Shown: positions 44,573-53,544, counted from the stretch's first letter. The stretch: 64,000 nucleotides of DNA from Chlorobium sp. (GCA_005862285.1 SZXW01000002.1:1-64000); one strand, 5' to 3'. A program made the numbers and translations. Notes: generated from the sequence alone by a model not told the origin.

Positions 44573-45823
44573 ATGGTTACGGTTCTGGAACATGAATTTT
44601 TTCTCACTGAAATCATCGGGCGCAGGGTTTACCTGAAATCACAATCGATCGGTAAACTGAAGGATATCGTCATTCAGGAGATTCCCGGAAAAATTCCTGA
44701 AGTTACCCACTTGCTGGTTCACCGTCCCTATGGCGACAGTGCACTTCTTATTCCCTGGGATAAAACCGCGATGATTTCCAACACCGAGATTGTCGCCGAT
44801 ATCGAGAATATCGCCGGTTTTGAGCTGAACCCGCTCGAAAGCCATATTTTTCTCAAAGACTATATCCTCGACAAGAAAATCCTCGATATGGACGGTCATG
44901 AAGTAGAGGTTGTCTATGATGTGAAGCTGATGTTCCAGAACGACCGGCTCTTTGTCAGTGAGGTGGATTTCAACCGTTTCCGCATTCTCAGGCGCATGGG
45001 ATTCAAAAAGCTTGCAAGCTACCTTGCCCGGTACAAGGAGGAATCCAGCATATCATGGCTCTATGTCCAGCCGCTGCCGGAAACAATCAGCAGTTTCAAG
45101 GGGAACGTCAGGCTCAATGTGTTGAAAGAAAACATTAACGATATCCATCCGGTCGATCTTGCCGATATTCTCGAAGAACTGGACGGTAATCAGCGAATGG
45201 CGCTTTTTAACGAACTCGAACCCGAGCTCGCTTCGGACACACTGGAAGAGGTCGAGCCAAGGGTCCAGCGCGAGCTGATCAGATCGATGGAAAAAGAAAA
45301 GGCCGCTGAACTGATCAATGAAATGAGCCCGGCCCAGGCGGCTGAAATCCTTTCTGTGCTTCCGGCTTCGGAAGCGGACGAGATCATCGAATATGTGGAT
45401 ATCGAAAGCAAGGAAAGGGTCCAGCAGATCATCGAGCATAACGATGAAAATATCATGCTCTATGCCACACAGAACGTTATCAGAAGGCCCGGCAGCACAC
45501 TGGCGAAGGATGTTATCGATAACTACCGGGAAATAGCTGCCGACATGGATGTCATCATGTATGTCTATGTTACGGACCCGGACAATGTGCTTCAGGGGGT
45601 TGTCGACATCCGGGAACTGATTTCAGCGGATAAAACGCAAACCCTCGGCGATATCATGACGGACAGCCTTATAACCCTGAATCCTGACGAATCGCTCCAC
45701 GATGCGGTCGACATGTTTACCCGCTATTCGTTCAGGGCCATTCCAGTCACGGACGACAACGAACATCTGCTCGGAGTCGTTTCCTTCCATGACATCAAAG
45801 GCGTCAAGCCGAGACTTGATTGA
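44573..45823 (+). CDS. Soluble PRC-barrel/MgtE_N/CBS protein, likely Mg2+ sensor
   Basis: 416 residues without membrane helices. Domains: an N-terminal PRC-barrel-like part (GRRVYLKSQSIGKLKDIVIQ, again DKKILDMDGHEVEVVYDVKL, residues ~15-165), an MgtE N-domain of superhelical repeats (HPVDLADILEELDGNQRMAL to SEADEIIEYVDIE, ~195-285) and a CBS pair (~290-416, TLGDIMTDSLITLNPDESLH and FRAIPVTDDNEHLLGVVSFH). These are the cytosolic Mg2+-sensing parts of MgtE, but the MgtE transmembrane channel is absent. It starts 11 nt after the small membrane protein gene, behind GGGGG. A regulatory partner of the Nramp-related carrier is the natural inference. Confidence 0.85.
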   Translation: MVTVLEHEFFLTEIIGRRVYLKSQSIGKLKDIVIQEIPGKIPEVTHLLVHRPYGDSALLIPWDKTAMISNTEIVADIENIAGFELNPLESHIFLKDYILDKKILDMDGHEVEVVYDVKLMFQNDRLFVSEVDFNRFRILRRMGFKKLASYLARYKEESSISWLYVQPLPETISSFKGNVRLNVLKENINDIHPVDLADILEELDGNQRMALFNELEPELASDTLEEVEPRVQRELIRSMEKEKAAELINEMSPAQAAEILSVLPASEADEIIEYVDIESKERVQQIIEHNDENIMLYATQNVIRRPGSTLAKDVIDNYREIAADMDVIMYVYVTDPDNVLQGVVDIRELISADKTQTLGDIMTDSLITLNPDESLHDAVDMFTRYSFRAIPVTDDNEHLLGVVSFHDIKGVKPRLD

Positions 45824-45837
45824 TATGCAAAAGGTCA

Positions 45838-45874
45838 TAAAAAAGCGGAAGGAATGATTCCCTCCGCTTTTTTA
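45838..45874. terminator. Bidirectional rho-independent terminator
   Basis: AAAAAAGCGGA pairs with TCCGCTTTTTT, the stem being closed by AGG/CCC around AATGATT. An A run on one side and a T run on the other serve both the MgtE_N/CBS gene (+) and the cytochrome gene (-), which converge here. Confidence 0.88.
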
Positions 45875-45893
45875 TTATGTAAAGTTGCGAGAC

Positions 45894-46229
45894 TTATTTG
45901 CTCTGTCCAACCATGTAAGCGACTGCATCGCCTACCTGCTGGTCGGTGAGTTTCGGGTTGCCGCCTTTTGCGGGCATCATCCCTTTTTTACCCTGGAATC
46001 CTTTGATAGATTTGCTGACAAGTGTCGGCATGCCCTGAGCGATACGGGGAGCCCAGTCAGCCTTGTCGCCAAGTTTCGGTGCACCCATCATGCCGGTTTT
46101 GTGGCATGTGGCACAGTTTGAATCATAGACAGTTTTGCCTGCGGCAGCGTTGTAGGCAGCCATCGCATTTGAAGAGCCCATTGAACAGAGGAAGAGTGCA
46201 CAGACGGCACCTGATACAAAACGAGACAT
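45894..46229 (-). CDS. cycA: Cytochrome c-555-type monohaem cytochrome (soluble)
   Basis: 111-residue periplasmic class I cytochrome c. A signal peptide ends at NAMA (residue ~24). The haem site is CATCH in VYDSNCATCHKTGMMGAPKL, and the axial Met is in KKGMMPAKGG. Length and sequence match the small c-555 electron carrier of green sulfur bacteria, which feeds electrons from sulfur oxidation to the reaction centre. The symbol is by recall of the Chlorobaculum gene. A lipoprotein version lies 370 nt upstream. Confidence 0.88.
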   Translation of the reverse strand: MSRFVSGAVCALFLCSMGSSNAMAAYNAAAGKTVYDSNCATCHKTGMMGAPKLGDKADWAPRIAQGMPTLVSKSIKGFQGKKGMMPAKGGNPKLTDQQVGDAVAYMVGQSK

Positions 46230-46434
46230 TGGTTGATCTCCTTTGATTGTTGTATGTGTTGTATGTTGGTGTGTAAAACGTTTTATCGAACGTCGACAGC
46301 CCTGATGTTAACATTTTAATGCAATCAATCCAAACCGCATCACGGCACCCAGCCCGGACAGTGAAGTTACAGGAACAGGTACGGCTCGTATCAGGGAGAT
46401 AAAAAAGTGAGTTATCCGGTCACTCCCTTTTTTA

Positions 46435-46576
46435 GGGCACCTCTACTTATTTGTTCTGAAGCCCTATTGCTGCGTTGGGCGGTGCTCGAAATCCTCATGT
46501 ACTACGTGTACACTCCGGTTTCTCCTCTCCGTCCGCCTTGCACTCGTGCTTCTCACGACAATAAATAGAGGTGCCC
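46435..46576. repeat. Dispersed repeat, copy 2 (142 bp, terminal inverted repeats)
   Basis: Begins GGGCACCTCTACTTATT and ends AATAAATAGAGGTGCCC. Shares GAAGCCCTATTGCTGCGTTG, GAAATCCTCAT, ACTCCGGTTT and the GTGCTTCTCAC-GACAATAAAT end with copy 1 (27008-27183), but is 34 bp shorter and has its own central palindrome (ATGTACTACGTGTACA). It lies between the two cytochrome genes, 23 nt from the stop of the second. Confidence 0.86.
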
Positions 46577-46599
46577 TTTATCTGAAAAAAAAACGGAGC

Positions 46600-47031
46600 T
46601 TACTTCGATTTGTCGACCATGTAAGCTGTTGCATTGATGACCTGTTCGTCGGTCAGCGACGCATTGCCGCCCTTGGCCGGCATCATGCCGCCTTTTCCGG
46701 TGAAACCTTTTAGGGCGTTGTTGTTCATCGCATCCGCGCCTTTGGCGATGCGGTCAGCCCATGCAGCCTTGTCGCCCGGTTTCGGTGCGCCCATCATGCC
46801 TGCATCGTGGCAGCCGGCACAGCTGGCATCATACACGGTTTTGCCTGCGGCAAGTTTCGGGTCTGCAGGTGCTTCGGCGGCCGGAGCAGGAGCTGCAGGA
46901 GCTGCAACCGGAGCCGGGGCAGCTTTTTTCTCTTCAGGGAACTTCAGGCTGGCAGGAGGCTTTTCGAGGCCGCATGCACCGAGGAATAAAAGACTTACCG
47001 TTACAAACGGCAGGACGGGCTTCATGGTCAT
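46600..47031 (-). CDS. Cytochrome c-555-like lipoprotein (membrane-tethered)
   Basis: 143-residue monohaem cytochrome with a lipobox (LLFLGACGLEKPP, Cys ~20), then a flexible Ala/Pro linker of about 40 residues (APVAAPAAPAPAAEAPADP) and a c-555 domain: CAGCH in VYDASCAGCHDAGMMGAPKP and axial Met in GKGGMMPAKGG. It looks like the soluble cytochrome turned into a tethered carrier, which may shuttle electrons between membrane complexes without diffusing. The pair probably arose by duplication and are separated by the repeat. I recall an equivalent pair in Chlorobaculum tepidum. Confidence 0.88.
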   Translation of the reverse strand: MTMKPVLPFVTVSLLFLGACGLEKPPASLKFPEEKKAAPAPVAAPAAPAPAAEAPADPKLAAGKTVYDASCAGCHDAGMMGAPKPGDKAAWADRIAKGADAMNNNALKGFTGKGGMMPAKGGNASLTDEQVINATAYMVDKSK

Positions 47032-47097
47032 ATTGTACTATCGGTTTAGGTTGTTGTTTCAATTTGGTTGAAAAATTTCCAAACCTCATTTTAAAAA

Positions 47098-48543
47098 TTA
47101 TTCGGCGTATGGCAAAATGCTTTTTTCAGGCAGGTTCCGGCTTTTCTGGAAATGCAGATCCTGCCGGGAGAGACCGTACAGGTGGGTATAGAAAAGATTG
47201 AAAAGCATGACAGCAGTTTTCGCCGATGGTGCAGTCATGCCTCTTGCAATGGCGTTTTTAACGGAGAATATCTTCCGTGTCAGTTCGGAATAACTCTCGA
47301 TGAAATCGTCGAGCGGGATGTTTTTCGGGCTGTAGAGCATTTCCTGTCCGAAAGTATAACGATAAGCCGTGATATCGCGAGGGTCGAACAGAAGGCGGCC
47401 CTCTTCTTTCAACCGCTCAAACACTCTTGTTCCGGGAATGGGGCGGAGAATGTTGATGCCTGGAACATCGAGTTTCGTTTCGTCGATGAATTCGAGAATT
47501 GCTGCGGGAGTATCAAGCGTATCGCCATCGAGCCCGTAAATGAAACTGCCGTAGAGGCTGATGCCGGCGTTGCGAATGTTCCTGATGGCGACTGCGAGTT
47601 CGGTCGCTCTGTTCTGGTTTTTCCTGTGGGCGATCCGGCTATTCGGTTCGATGCTTTCGATTCCCACCAGAAGCGCGCAGCAGCCGGAACGGGCAAATGT
47701 TTCAAGAAGTTCGTGCTGCTGTCCGAGGGTCGTGGTTGCCTGTCCGAACCACCGGATATTGAGGGGTATGAGGCGGCGGAAAAGCTCGAGCGCATAATCG
47801 GGGTCGGCATTGATCGAGTCGTCGACAAAAAAGAATATCCTCCTGTCGTTGCGCCGGAAGCGGTCTACTTCACTTACCACGTCGGGGATATTCCTCTTGC
47901 GCAGGTTATGGCCGTTCAGCACATGCACATTGCAGAAATCGCAGTTGTGCGGGCAGCCCCTGCCTGTCTGGATGAGATTGGTGGTGAAATAACGTTTTTT
48001 TACCAGCATGTTTTTGCTTACCGGCCTTTGCAGAGAGAGGTCGGGAAACGTATCGGAGCGGTAGAGCGTCTTCAGGCTGCCGGTTTTCAGATCGGAAAGC
48101 ACCTCTTTCCAGAGATCTTCAGCCTCTCCCTGCACCAGCACATCGGCATGATCCCGGCATGCATCGGGGAAAAGGGTGACATGGGCCCCTCCAAGAGCCA
48201 CGGTGATGCCTCTGGATCGAAGAGTGGCTGCAAGATCGAGCGCTTTTCTGGCCATTCCGGTCTGAACGCTGATACCCACAAGATCCCAGTGCCTGTCAAA
48301 AGGGAACTCCTCGAAACGCATATCACAGAGTGTCTGCTCGATGCCATCGACCTCGATGGATGAGAGGATCATGAGCGAAAGTGGCGGTATGGCAAACTGG
48401 CTTTGCTTGATGATCGTTCTCAGCGAACGGTTGAACCATGAGAAGATCGCGTTCCGATCGTTTTCGGTATAAAGCGATTTTGCGCCGTCAACTCCGCTTT
48501 CTGAAGGAAGAAATACCAGCAGTACCTTTTTGGTGGACCCCAT
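47098..48543 (-). CDS. B12-binding radical SAM protein, BchE/BchQ/BchR-like
   Basis: 481 residues. The N-terminal ~170 residues resemble a cobalamin-binding domain (WDLVGISVQTGMARKALDLA, VALGGAHVTLFPDACRDHAD, VLVQGEAEDLWKEVL). The radical SAM core has the CxxxCxxC cluster motif in QTGRGCPHNCDFCNVHVLNG, followed by VSEVDRFRRNDRRIFFFVDD and SCCALLVGIESIEPNSRI-type segments. Green sulfur bacteria have several such enzymes: BchE (oxidative cyclase) and BchQ/BchR (C8/C12 methylation of bacteriochlorophylls c/d/e). I cannot tell which, or whether it is an uncharacterised paralogue. It starts 4 nt after the BatC-like gene. Confidence 0.82.
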   Translation of the reverse strand: MGSTKKVLLVFLPSESGVDGAKSLYTENDRNAIFSWFNRSLRTIIKQSQFAIPPLSLMILSSIEVDGIEQTLCDMRFEEFPFDRHWDLVGISVQTGMARKALDLAATLRSRGITVALGGAHVTLFPDACRDHADVLVQGEAEDLWKEVLSDLKTGSLKTLYRSDTFPDLSLQRPVSKNMLVKKRYFTTNLIQTGRGCPHNCDFCNVHVLNGHNLRKRNIPDVVSEVDRFRRNDRRIFFFVDDSINADPDYALELFRRLIPLNIRWFGQATTTLGQQHELLETFARSGCCALLVGIESIEPNSRIAHRKNQNRATELAVAIRNIRNAGISLYGSFIYGLDGDTLDTPAAILEFIDETKLDVPGINILRPIPGTRVFERLKEEGRLLFDPRDITAYRYTFGQEMLYSPKNIPLDDFIESYSELTRKIFSVKNAIARGMTAPSAKTAVMLFNLFYTHLYGLSRQDLHFQKSRNLPEKSILPYAE

Positions 48544-48547
48544 CTTC

Positions 48548-49201
48548 CTACCAGTCCTTGTCGTTTTTACCCCCGGTTCCTTTATTTCCCTGACGTGGAA
48601 GCTGCTGCATCAGGGATGACTCATCTTCCTGTACTTTATCCAGCAGCCGGTTGGCAACGTTCCGGTTGATTCCTGAGGGCTGCTGCGGACCATTCTGTTC
48701 TCCTGAACCCGAGGAGGGCGGGGGAACGGGCCGTTCGAGTTCCTGAAGGTACCGGCGGACAATTTCATAATTGATCTTTGCCTCACCATCTTTCGGGTCG
48801 CTGATCAGCACCGATCTGAACCGGTCGAGAGCGTTCCGGAGGAACGCCGCTTTCTGATTTTTCTCCTTGCGCAGCAGTGCGGTCATGGCAAGGGTATTCC
48901 CCTCGTTGAAGATCGATTTCAGCTTCAGTTCACGGTTGTCCGTTTTACGGGAAAACAGGGAAGCGGCCTGGGAATATTTTCCCTGCATATAGTAGGTGCA
49001 TGCAAGATTGAAGGTTGCGGCAGAGTAGCCGTTTCCTTCAGGCAGGAAGCGCATCAGCTCCAGGAATTTCTTTTCAGCGAGCGGATATGAGCGGCTGTCG
49101 TAGTAACTGCAGCCCTCCTGCATAGTGCGGAATTCGCGGAAAAACTCCGGCATCGAAGGGGCCGAGGCCAGGACAAGCAGAAGCAAGGGTATACGTAACA
49201 T
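48548..49201 (-). CDS. batC: BatC-like TPR protein
   Basis: 217 residues: a short signal-like N-terminus (MLRIPLLLLVLASAPS), TPR-like helices (GCSYYDSRSYPLAEKKFLEL, FNLACTYYMQGKYSQAASLF, FNEGNTLAMTALLRKE), a Pro/Ser/Gly/Gln linker and a C-terminal end GNKGTGGKNDKDW. The final DW after a basic Gly-rich tail is typical of BatC. BatC normally follows BatA/BatB; here it is on the other strand, 4.3 kb from moxR, and coupled to a radical SAM gene. Assignment by architecture, not by a search. Confidence 0.7.
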   Translation of the reverse strand: MLRIPLLLLVLASAPSMPEFFREFRTMQEGCSYYDSRSYPLAEKKFLELMRFLPEGNGYSAATFNLACTYYMQGKYSQAASLFSRKTDNRELKLKSIFNEGNTLAMTALLRKEKNQKAAFLRNALDRFRSVLISDPKDGEAKINYEIVRRYLQELERPVPPPSSGSGEQNGPQQPSGINRNVANRLLDKVQEDESSLMQQLPRQGNKGTGGKNDKDW

Positions 49202-49256
49202 ATCTTGACACTTTCTTCAAGATACACAGCCCGGTAAAAATCGAAAAGGATAACTG

Positions 49257-49290
49257 ACAAAAAGCCCCGCTTTTCAGGGCGGGGCTTTCA
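49257..49290 (-). terminator. Rho-independent terminator of the tsaD-to-aminotransferase run
   Basis: On the minus strand AAGCCCCGCC pairs with GCGGGGCTT and is followed by TTTT. It lies 25 nt after the aminotransferase stop and separates it from batC. The plus-strand side has no long T run. Confidence 0.85.
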
Positions 49291-49314
49291 GTAAAGAGTC
49301 TGACCGGCAGAGGG

Positions 49315-50454
49315 TCATTTTCCGAGGAATGCCTGCTGTACGGCGCTGACACCGGCTCCGACCTCGAAATCGAATTTGACGTCTTTAAGTGCGCGTTCAA
49401 GACCGCCGATCACGGTAAGCATATCGAGTTCGTCGTAAAAGCCGAGGTGCGAAATACGGAATATCTTGCCTTTGTATTCATCCTGCCCGGCGGCGACGGT
49501 TATGCCGTTCTTGTTTTTCAGCGATTTGTTGAATGCCGACCAGTCGAGACCTTCCGGCAGCCAGACCGGCGTTACGGCGAAAGAGGGCGAGTTGCTGAAC
49601 AGTTTCATGCCGAGCGCACTGCATCCCTGTCTGCAGGCTGCTGCAAGACGTTCATGGCGTTTCCAGATATTTTCGATTCCTTCCGCCTTGATCATCTGCA
49701 TCGCTTCGTCGAGTCCGATAACGAGCGTAACGGCAGGAGTGAACGGAGTGTCTTCCGCTGCATGAGCTTTCAGGGCTTTTTTCAGGCTCAGGTAATACTG
49801 GGTCATGCCGCTGCGTGCATTGATGATATCCTGTGCCCGTTCCGAAATCGCGACAAGCGCAAGGCCGGGGGGCATCATCAGTCCTTTCTGCGATCCGGTT
49901 ATGCAGATGTCCGCCCCCCAGTCGTCGAAATGGAATTCGTGGGCGCCGATAGCGGTGATGCCGTCTACGAGAATGAGCGCATCCGATTTTTCACGGATAA
50001 GCGCACAGAGCGTTTTGATGTCGGTGGCGGTACCTGTCGATGTTTCCGAATGCGTCAGGCAGACACCTCTTGCATCGGGATGCTCCTTGAGCAGTTCCGC
50101 CATGCGTTCCGGCTGGATGGCCGTACCCCACTGCACTTTTTCCTCGACACAGTTTCCGGTGAAGATCCTCACGAGCTGGCCCCAACGCTCACCGAACTTT
50201 CCTGCATTGACGGTGATGACTTTCTCACCCTGCCGGAATATGCTCGAAATCGCGGATTCCATGCCGCCGGTGCCCGAGCAGCTGAGCACAACGACCGGCT
50301 GGGTGGTCCTGAAGAGATACTTGAGATCTTCATGGACCCTTGTCAGGATTTCCATGAATTCGGGGTTCCTGTGATGAATGATCGGCGCGGCCATGCGAAG
50401 CATGACATTTTCGGGTACAGGGGTTGGCCCTGGTGTGAATAATCTTTTTTTCAT
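49315..50454 (-). CDS. Class V aminotransferase (serine/alanine-glyoxylate type)
   Basis: 379-residue PLP enzyme. N-terminal FTPGPTPVPENVMLRM is the class V signature start; GTGGMESAISSIF holds the phosphate-binding loop, ILVDGITAIGAHEF the ring-stacking Asp, and GSQKGLMMPPGLALV the Schiff-base Lys. The closest groups are serine-pyruvate/alanine-glyoxylate aminotransferase and the so-called soluble hydrogenase 42-kDa subunit, a misnomer in this family. It may interconvert glycine/serine and glyoxylate/hydroxypyruvate. It is the last gene after tsaD-yajC-carA. Confidence 0.88.
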   Translation of the reverse strand: MKKRLFTPGPTPVPENVMLRMAAPIIHHRNPEFMEILTRVHEDLKYLFRTTQPVVVLSCSGTGGMESAISSIFRQGEKVITVNAGKFGERWGQLVRIFTGNCVEEKVQWGTAIQPERMAELLKEHPDARGVCLTHSETSTGTATDIKTLCALIREKSDALILVDGITAIGAHEFHFDDWGADICITGSQKGLMMPPGLALVAISERAQDIINARSGMTQYYLSLKKALKAHAAEDTPFTPAVTLVIGLDEAMQMIKAEGIENIWKRHERLAAACRQGCSALGMKLFSNSPSFAVTPVWLPEGLDWSAFNKSLKNKNGITVAAGQDEYKGKIFRISHLGFYDELDMLTVIGGLERALKDVKFDFEVGAGVSAVQQAFLGK

Positions 50455-50493
50455 CTCTTCGGAAAATTGTTTGGTTAAAGAGACCCTTTGCCG

Positions 50494-51615
50494 TCAGTTC
50501 TTCGCCTGTTCCATGAACGTTACGAACTGATCGAACAGATAATGCGAGTCGTGAGGACCCGGTGCCGCTTCCGGATGGTACTGCACGGAAAAACAGGGGA
50601 GTTCCCTGTGCCGGATTCCTTCAACGGTATTGTCGTAAAGGTTGAGATGCGTCATTTCGACATCATCGGGAAGCGAGTCGATTTTTACAGCGAAACCATG
50701 GTTCTGGGAGGTTATCTCGATCCGGCTGCTGCTCATGTTTTTAACCGGATGGTTGCTTCCGTGGTGGCCGAATTTCAGCTTGAAGGTTTCGGCCCCGAAC
50801 GCGAGCGAAAGCAGCTGGTGCCCGAGGCATATTCCGAAAATCGGAAGCGGCCTCGTAGTGAGGTTGTAATCGGCAAGTTGCCTGATCGCGTCGATTGCAT
50901 AGCTGACAACGGACGGGTCGCCCGGGCCGTTCGAAAGAAAGACTCCGTCGGGATTGAGCTGCAGGATCTCTTCAGCGGTTGAATCCGCCTTCATGACGGT
51001 CACCCGGCAGCCTGCGTTCTGCAGGAGCCTGAGAATATTTGTTTTTATGCCGTAATCAAGCGCCGCCACATGAAAGCGGGCATCGGGTTTGTCGAGATAG
51101 TAGTTTTCGTTCGTGGTGACGGTTTTCACCAGGTCCTGTCCGGCCATTTCAGGAGTTTCGAGGACTTTTTCCAGCAATTTTTCCCTGTCGGTTTCACTGA
51201 CGGAGATGTATCCTCTCATTGCGCCCTGCAGGCGGATTTCACGGACGAGTTTCCGGGTATCGATGCCTGCCAGGCCCATGACACCAGCGGCTTTCAGCAT
51301 GGAATCGAGCCCGCTCGTGGCTTCGTAGTTGCTGTATACATTGGAAAGCTCACTGACAATGAAGGCCGAGGCCCAGACTTTTCTTGATTCGTTATCGCTG
51401 TCGTTGATTCCGTAATTGCCGATGAGCGGATAGGTCATCACGACCATCTGCCCGGAGTAGGAAGGGTCGGTCAGAATTTCCTGGTAGCCGGTATGCGATG
51501 TATTGAAGACGACCTCTCCATAAGCATCGCCGACATGGCCGAATGCGTTTCCATGGTACACAGAGCCGTTTTCGAGGACCAGCGTTGCAGATGTGGGTTG
51601 CATGGTATTTGTCAT
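50494..51615 (-). CDS. carA: Carbamoyl-phosphate synthase small subunit
   Basis: 373-residue glutaminase subunit supplying ammonia to CarB for arginine and pyrimidine synthesis. The N-domain has [17 protein letters not shown] and [20 protein letters not shown]; the C-terminal class I amidotransferase domain has the nucleophile in [16 protein letters not shown] and the His/Glu in [16 protein letters not shown]. The open frame extends over yajC to 51711; ATG 51615 or ATG 51603 fits the family start, and I chose 51615. It is 7 nt after yajC. carB is not in the window. Confidence 0.94.
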   Translation of the reverse strand: MTNTMQPTSATLVLENGSVYHGNAFGHVGDAYGEVVFNTSHTGYQEILTDPSYSGQMVVMTYPLIGNYGINDSDNESRKVWASAFIVSELSNVYSNYEATSGLDSMLKAAGVMGLAGIDTRKLVREIRLQGAMRGYISVSETDREKLLEKVLETPEMAGQDLVKTVTTNENYYLDKPDARFHVAALDYGIKTNILRLLQNAGCRVTVMKADSTAEEILQLNPDGVFLSNGPGDPSVVSYAIDAIRQLADYNLTTRPLPIFGICLGHQLLSLAFGAETFKLKFGHHGSNHPVKNMSSSRIEITSQNHGFAVKIDSLPDDVEMTHLNLYDNTVEGIRHRELPCFSVQYHPEAAPGPHDSHYLFDQFVTFMEQAKN

Positions 51616-51622
51616 TCCTTGT

Positions 51623-51976
51623 TCATTCCTTCGTCGCGAGTTTGTCGCCTGTTTCCTGTTTTTCAATTGTTGCGATAGCGGTGCGGTCAAACTTGATTTT
51701 AACGTTTTCACTTACCTGAACGAGAACAGTTTTCTTTTCCGTATCGATCCCGGCGACGGTTCCGTGCACTCCGCCGATCGTGACAACTTTGTCACCCCGC
51801 TTGAGGCTGTCAAGGACTTTTTCCCGGTCTTTCTGTTTTTTCTGCTGGGGACGTATCATGAAGAAGTAGAACACAACGAAAATGAGAACCAGCGGAAGAA
51901 TCTGTATATATGGGTTCGGAGTTGCACCTCCTGCGGGAGGAGCGAAAAGAAGCAGAGAAAGGAGCGTATGGTGCAT
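51623..51976 (-). CDS. yajC: Preprotein translocase subunit YajC
   Basis: 117-residue membrane protein that associates with SecDF. One transmembrane helix ([20 protein letters not shown]) is followed by the conserved [20 protein letters not shown] and the KOW-like [20 protein letters not shown]. secD and secF are not in the window. It lies between tsaD (67 nt upstream) and carA. Confidence 0.94.
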   Translation of the reverse strand: MHHTLLSLLLFAPPAGGATPNPYIQILPLVLIFVVFYFFMIRPQQKKQKDREKVLDSLKRGDKVVTIGGVHGTVAGIDTEKKTVLVQVSENVKIKFDRTAIATIEKQETGDKLATKE

Positions 51977-52043
51977 GGCTGAGTTATGATATTAAAGAAA
52001 CCTGAAAGCTTTTTTCGAACAACAATGTAATGTATTTGCTGCA

Positions 52044-53108
52044 TTATTTCAATTTCCCCTTCCTGTTGGAGCCGGATTCGAAACTTGCGTAAGGTGCATT
52101 GTTATACCTGCGTTCGGCCTGCATGCCTTTGGAAAGTTTCAGGCCCGCAAGTGTTGCTATCATCGCTGCATTGTCGGTCGAATACCGTGTGCCGGGAATA
52201 TGAAGCGAGAACCCTTCCCTCCGGCAGGCATCCTGCATGACTTTTCTCAGGGCCGAGTTTGCGCTTACCCCTCCCGCAACAGATACCGAGCAGATTCCCA
52301 GGTTTTTTGCCGCCGCTATGGTTTTTTCGACCAGCACGCTGACAATCGCATGCTGGATCGATGCCGCTATGTCGGCAAGATGACGTTCAATGAATTCCGG
52401 TGTCTGTTTCTGCACATAGGTTAGCACCGAAGTCTTCAGGCCTGAAAAACTGAAATCGGCATTGCCACGGTAATTCCTGCTGGTCTGCGAGTGAGAAGTG
52501 AGCGCTCTCGGGAATTCATGGAACAACGGGTCGCCCTGCTTTGCAAGCCGGTCGATCTCGGGTCCGGCGGGGTAGGGAAGTCCGAGCATTTTGCCGGTTT
52601 TGTCGAATGCTTCCCCGGCAGCATCATCGATCGTCCGCCCGATCACTTCATAGGTCAGGTCGGGTTCGACGGCGGCAAGAAGGGTATGGCCTCCCGAAAC
52701 CGTCAGGGACAGGAATGCTCCTTCAGGTGCACTGCTGTCTGGACCTTCCTCGATGAACGGCGAGAAAATATGTGCCTCGATATGATTGACCGGAACGAAG
52801 GGGATGTCGAGTGCGTATGCCAGCCCCTGGGCGAAGCAGAGACCGACCATAACGGCACCGATCAGGCCCGGCCCGGCGGTCGCAGCTATGATATCGATAT
52901 CTTTTTTTCTTATATTGGCTTCAGTTACAGTGGCATCTACAATTGATACGATAAGCCGCTCATGTTCTCTTGAAGCCAGTTCCGGAACTACTCCGCCGTA
53001 TCCGCTGTGGCAGTGCTGGGAACTGACCACATTGGACAGTACCCGGCCGCCGGAAACAACCGCAGCCGAAGTTTCATCACAACTGGTCTCTATACCGAGT
53101 ATATTCAT
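52044..53108 (-). CDS. tsaD: tRNA N6-adenosine threonylcarbamoyltransferase
   Basis: 354-residue TsaD of the t6A37 tRNA-modification complex (with TsaB, TsaC, TsaE). Hallmarks: [18 protein letters not shown], the metal-binding HxExH in [15 protein letters not shown], the nucleotide site [13 protein letters not shown] and [19 protein letters not shown]. Full length. It is divergently transcribed from the small membrane protein at 53133, with 24 nt between the two starts. Confidence 0.96.
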   Translation of the reverse strand: MNILGIETSCDETSAAVVSGGRVLSNVVSSQHCHSGYGGVVPELASREHERLIVSIVDATVTEANIRKKDIDIIAATAGPGLIGAVMVGLCFAQGLAYALDIPFVPVNHIEAHIFSPFIEEGPDSSAPEGAFLSLTVSGGHTLLAAVEPDLTYEVIGRTIDDAAGEAFDKTGKMLGLPYPAGPEIDRLAKQGDPLFHEFPRALTSHSQTSRNYRGNADFSFSGLKTSVLTYVQKQTPEFIERHLADIAASIQHAIVSVLVEKTIAAAKNLGICSVSVAGGVSANSALRKVMQDACRREGFSLHIPGTRYSTDNAAMIATLAGLKLSKGMQAERRYNNAPYASFESGSNRKGKLK

Positions 53109-53132
53109 GGTATAATTTTTTCAGATAAATGT

Positions 53133-53363
53133 ATGGGCAAAGCTAACAAAGAGGGGAATAATACCAAACCGGGCTTGAAGATCAGCATTTTTCACGTTTT
53201 GGTTACGCTTGTAGGTGCTGATCTGATTTTGCTTTTTGCTCCAGAGATTGGCCTTATTTATTATGTAAATTCATCCTTTAGTGATATTTACGCCTGGTCA
53301 GCTCTTATAATTGGCTTTATTCTCCTGATTTATGGTTTAAAGGGCGTCTACAAAAAACCATAA
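53133..53363 (+). CDS. Small two-helix membrane protein of unknown function
   Basis: 76 residues from ATG 53133. After a basic 16-residue N-terminus come two hydrophobic segments (ISIFHVLVTLVGADLILLF and IYAWSALIIGFILLIYGL) joined by a short loop, ending VYKKP. It resembles no family I can name. The frame stays open upstream into tsaD on the other strand, but ATG 53133 removes that overlap. Its promoter must overlap that of tsaD. The gap 53364-53544 before moxR holds nothing recognisable. Confidence 0.55.
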   Translation: MGKANKEGNNTKPGLKISIFHVLVTLVGADLILLFAPEIGLIYYVNSSFSDIYAWSALIIGFILLIYGLKGVYKKP

Positions 53364-53544
53364 GTCAAGACCTTATTATTTCAAAAGGAAACTAATTCGG
53401 ATTATCACCGATGTACTTGCCTTGGAAGCTCAATGGCAGAACGCCTTTTCGATTTGCCATGATTTTCACGAACCGAAAGGAATGCAGATAACAGCAATGT
53501 GAACCCGGTTCCCGAGAGGATGATACCGGAAGGGAGGAGAAGGT

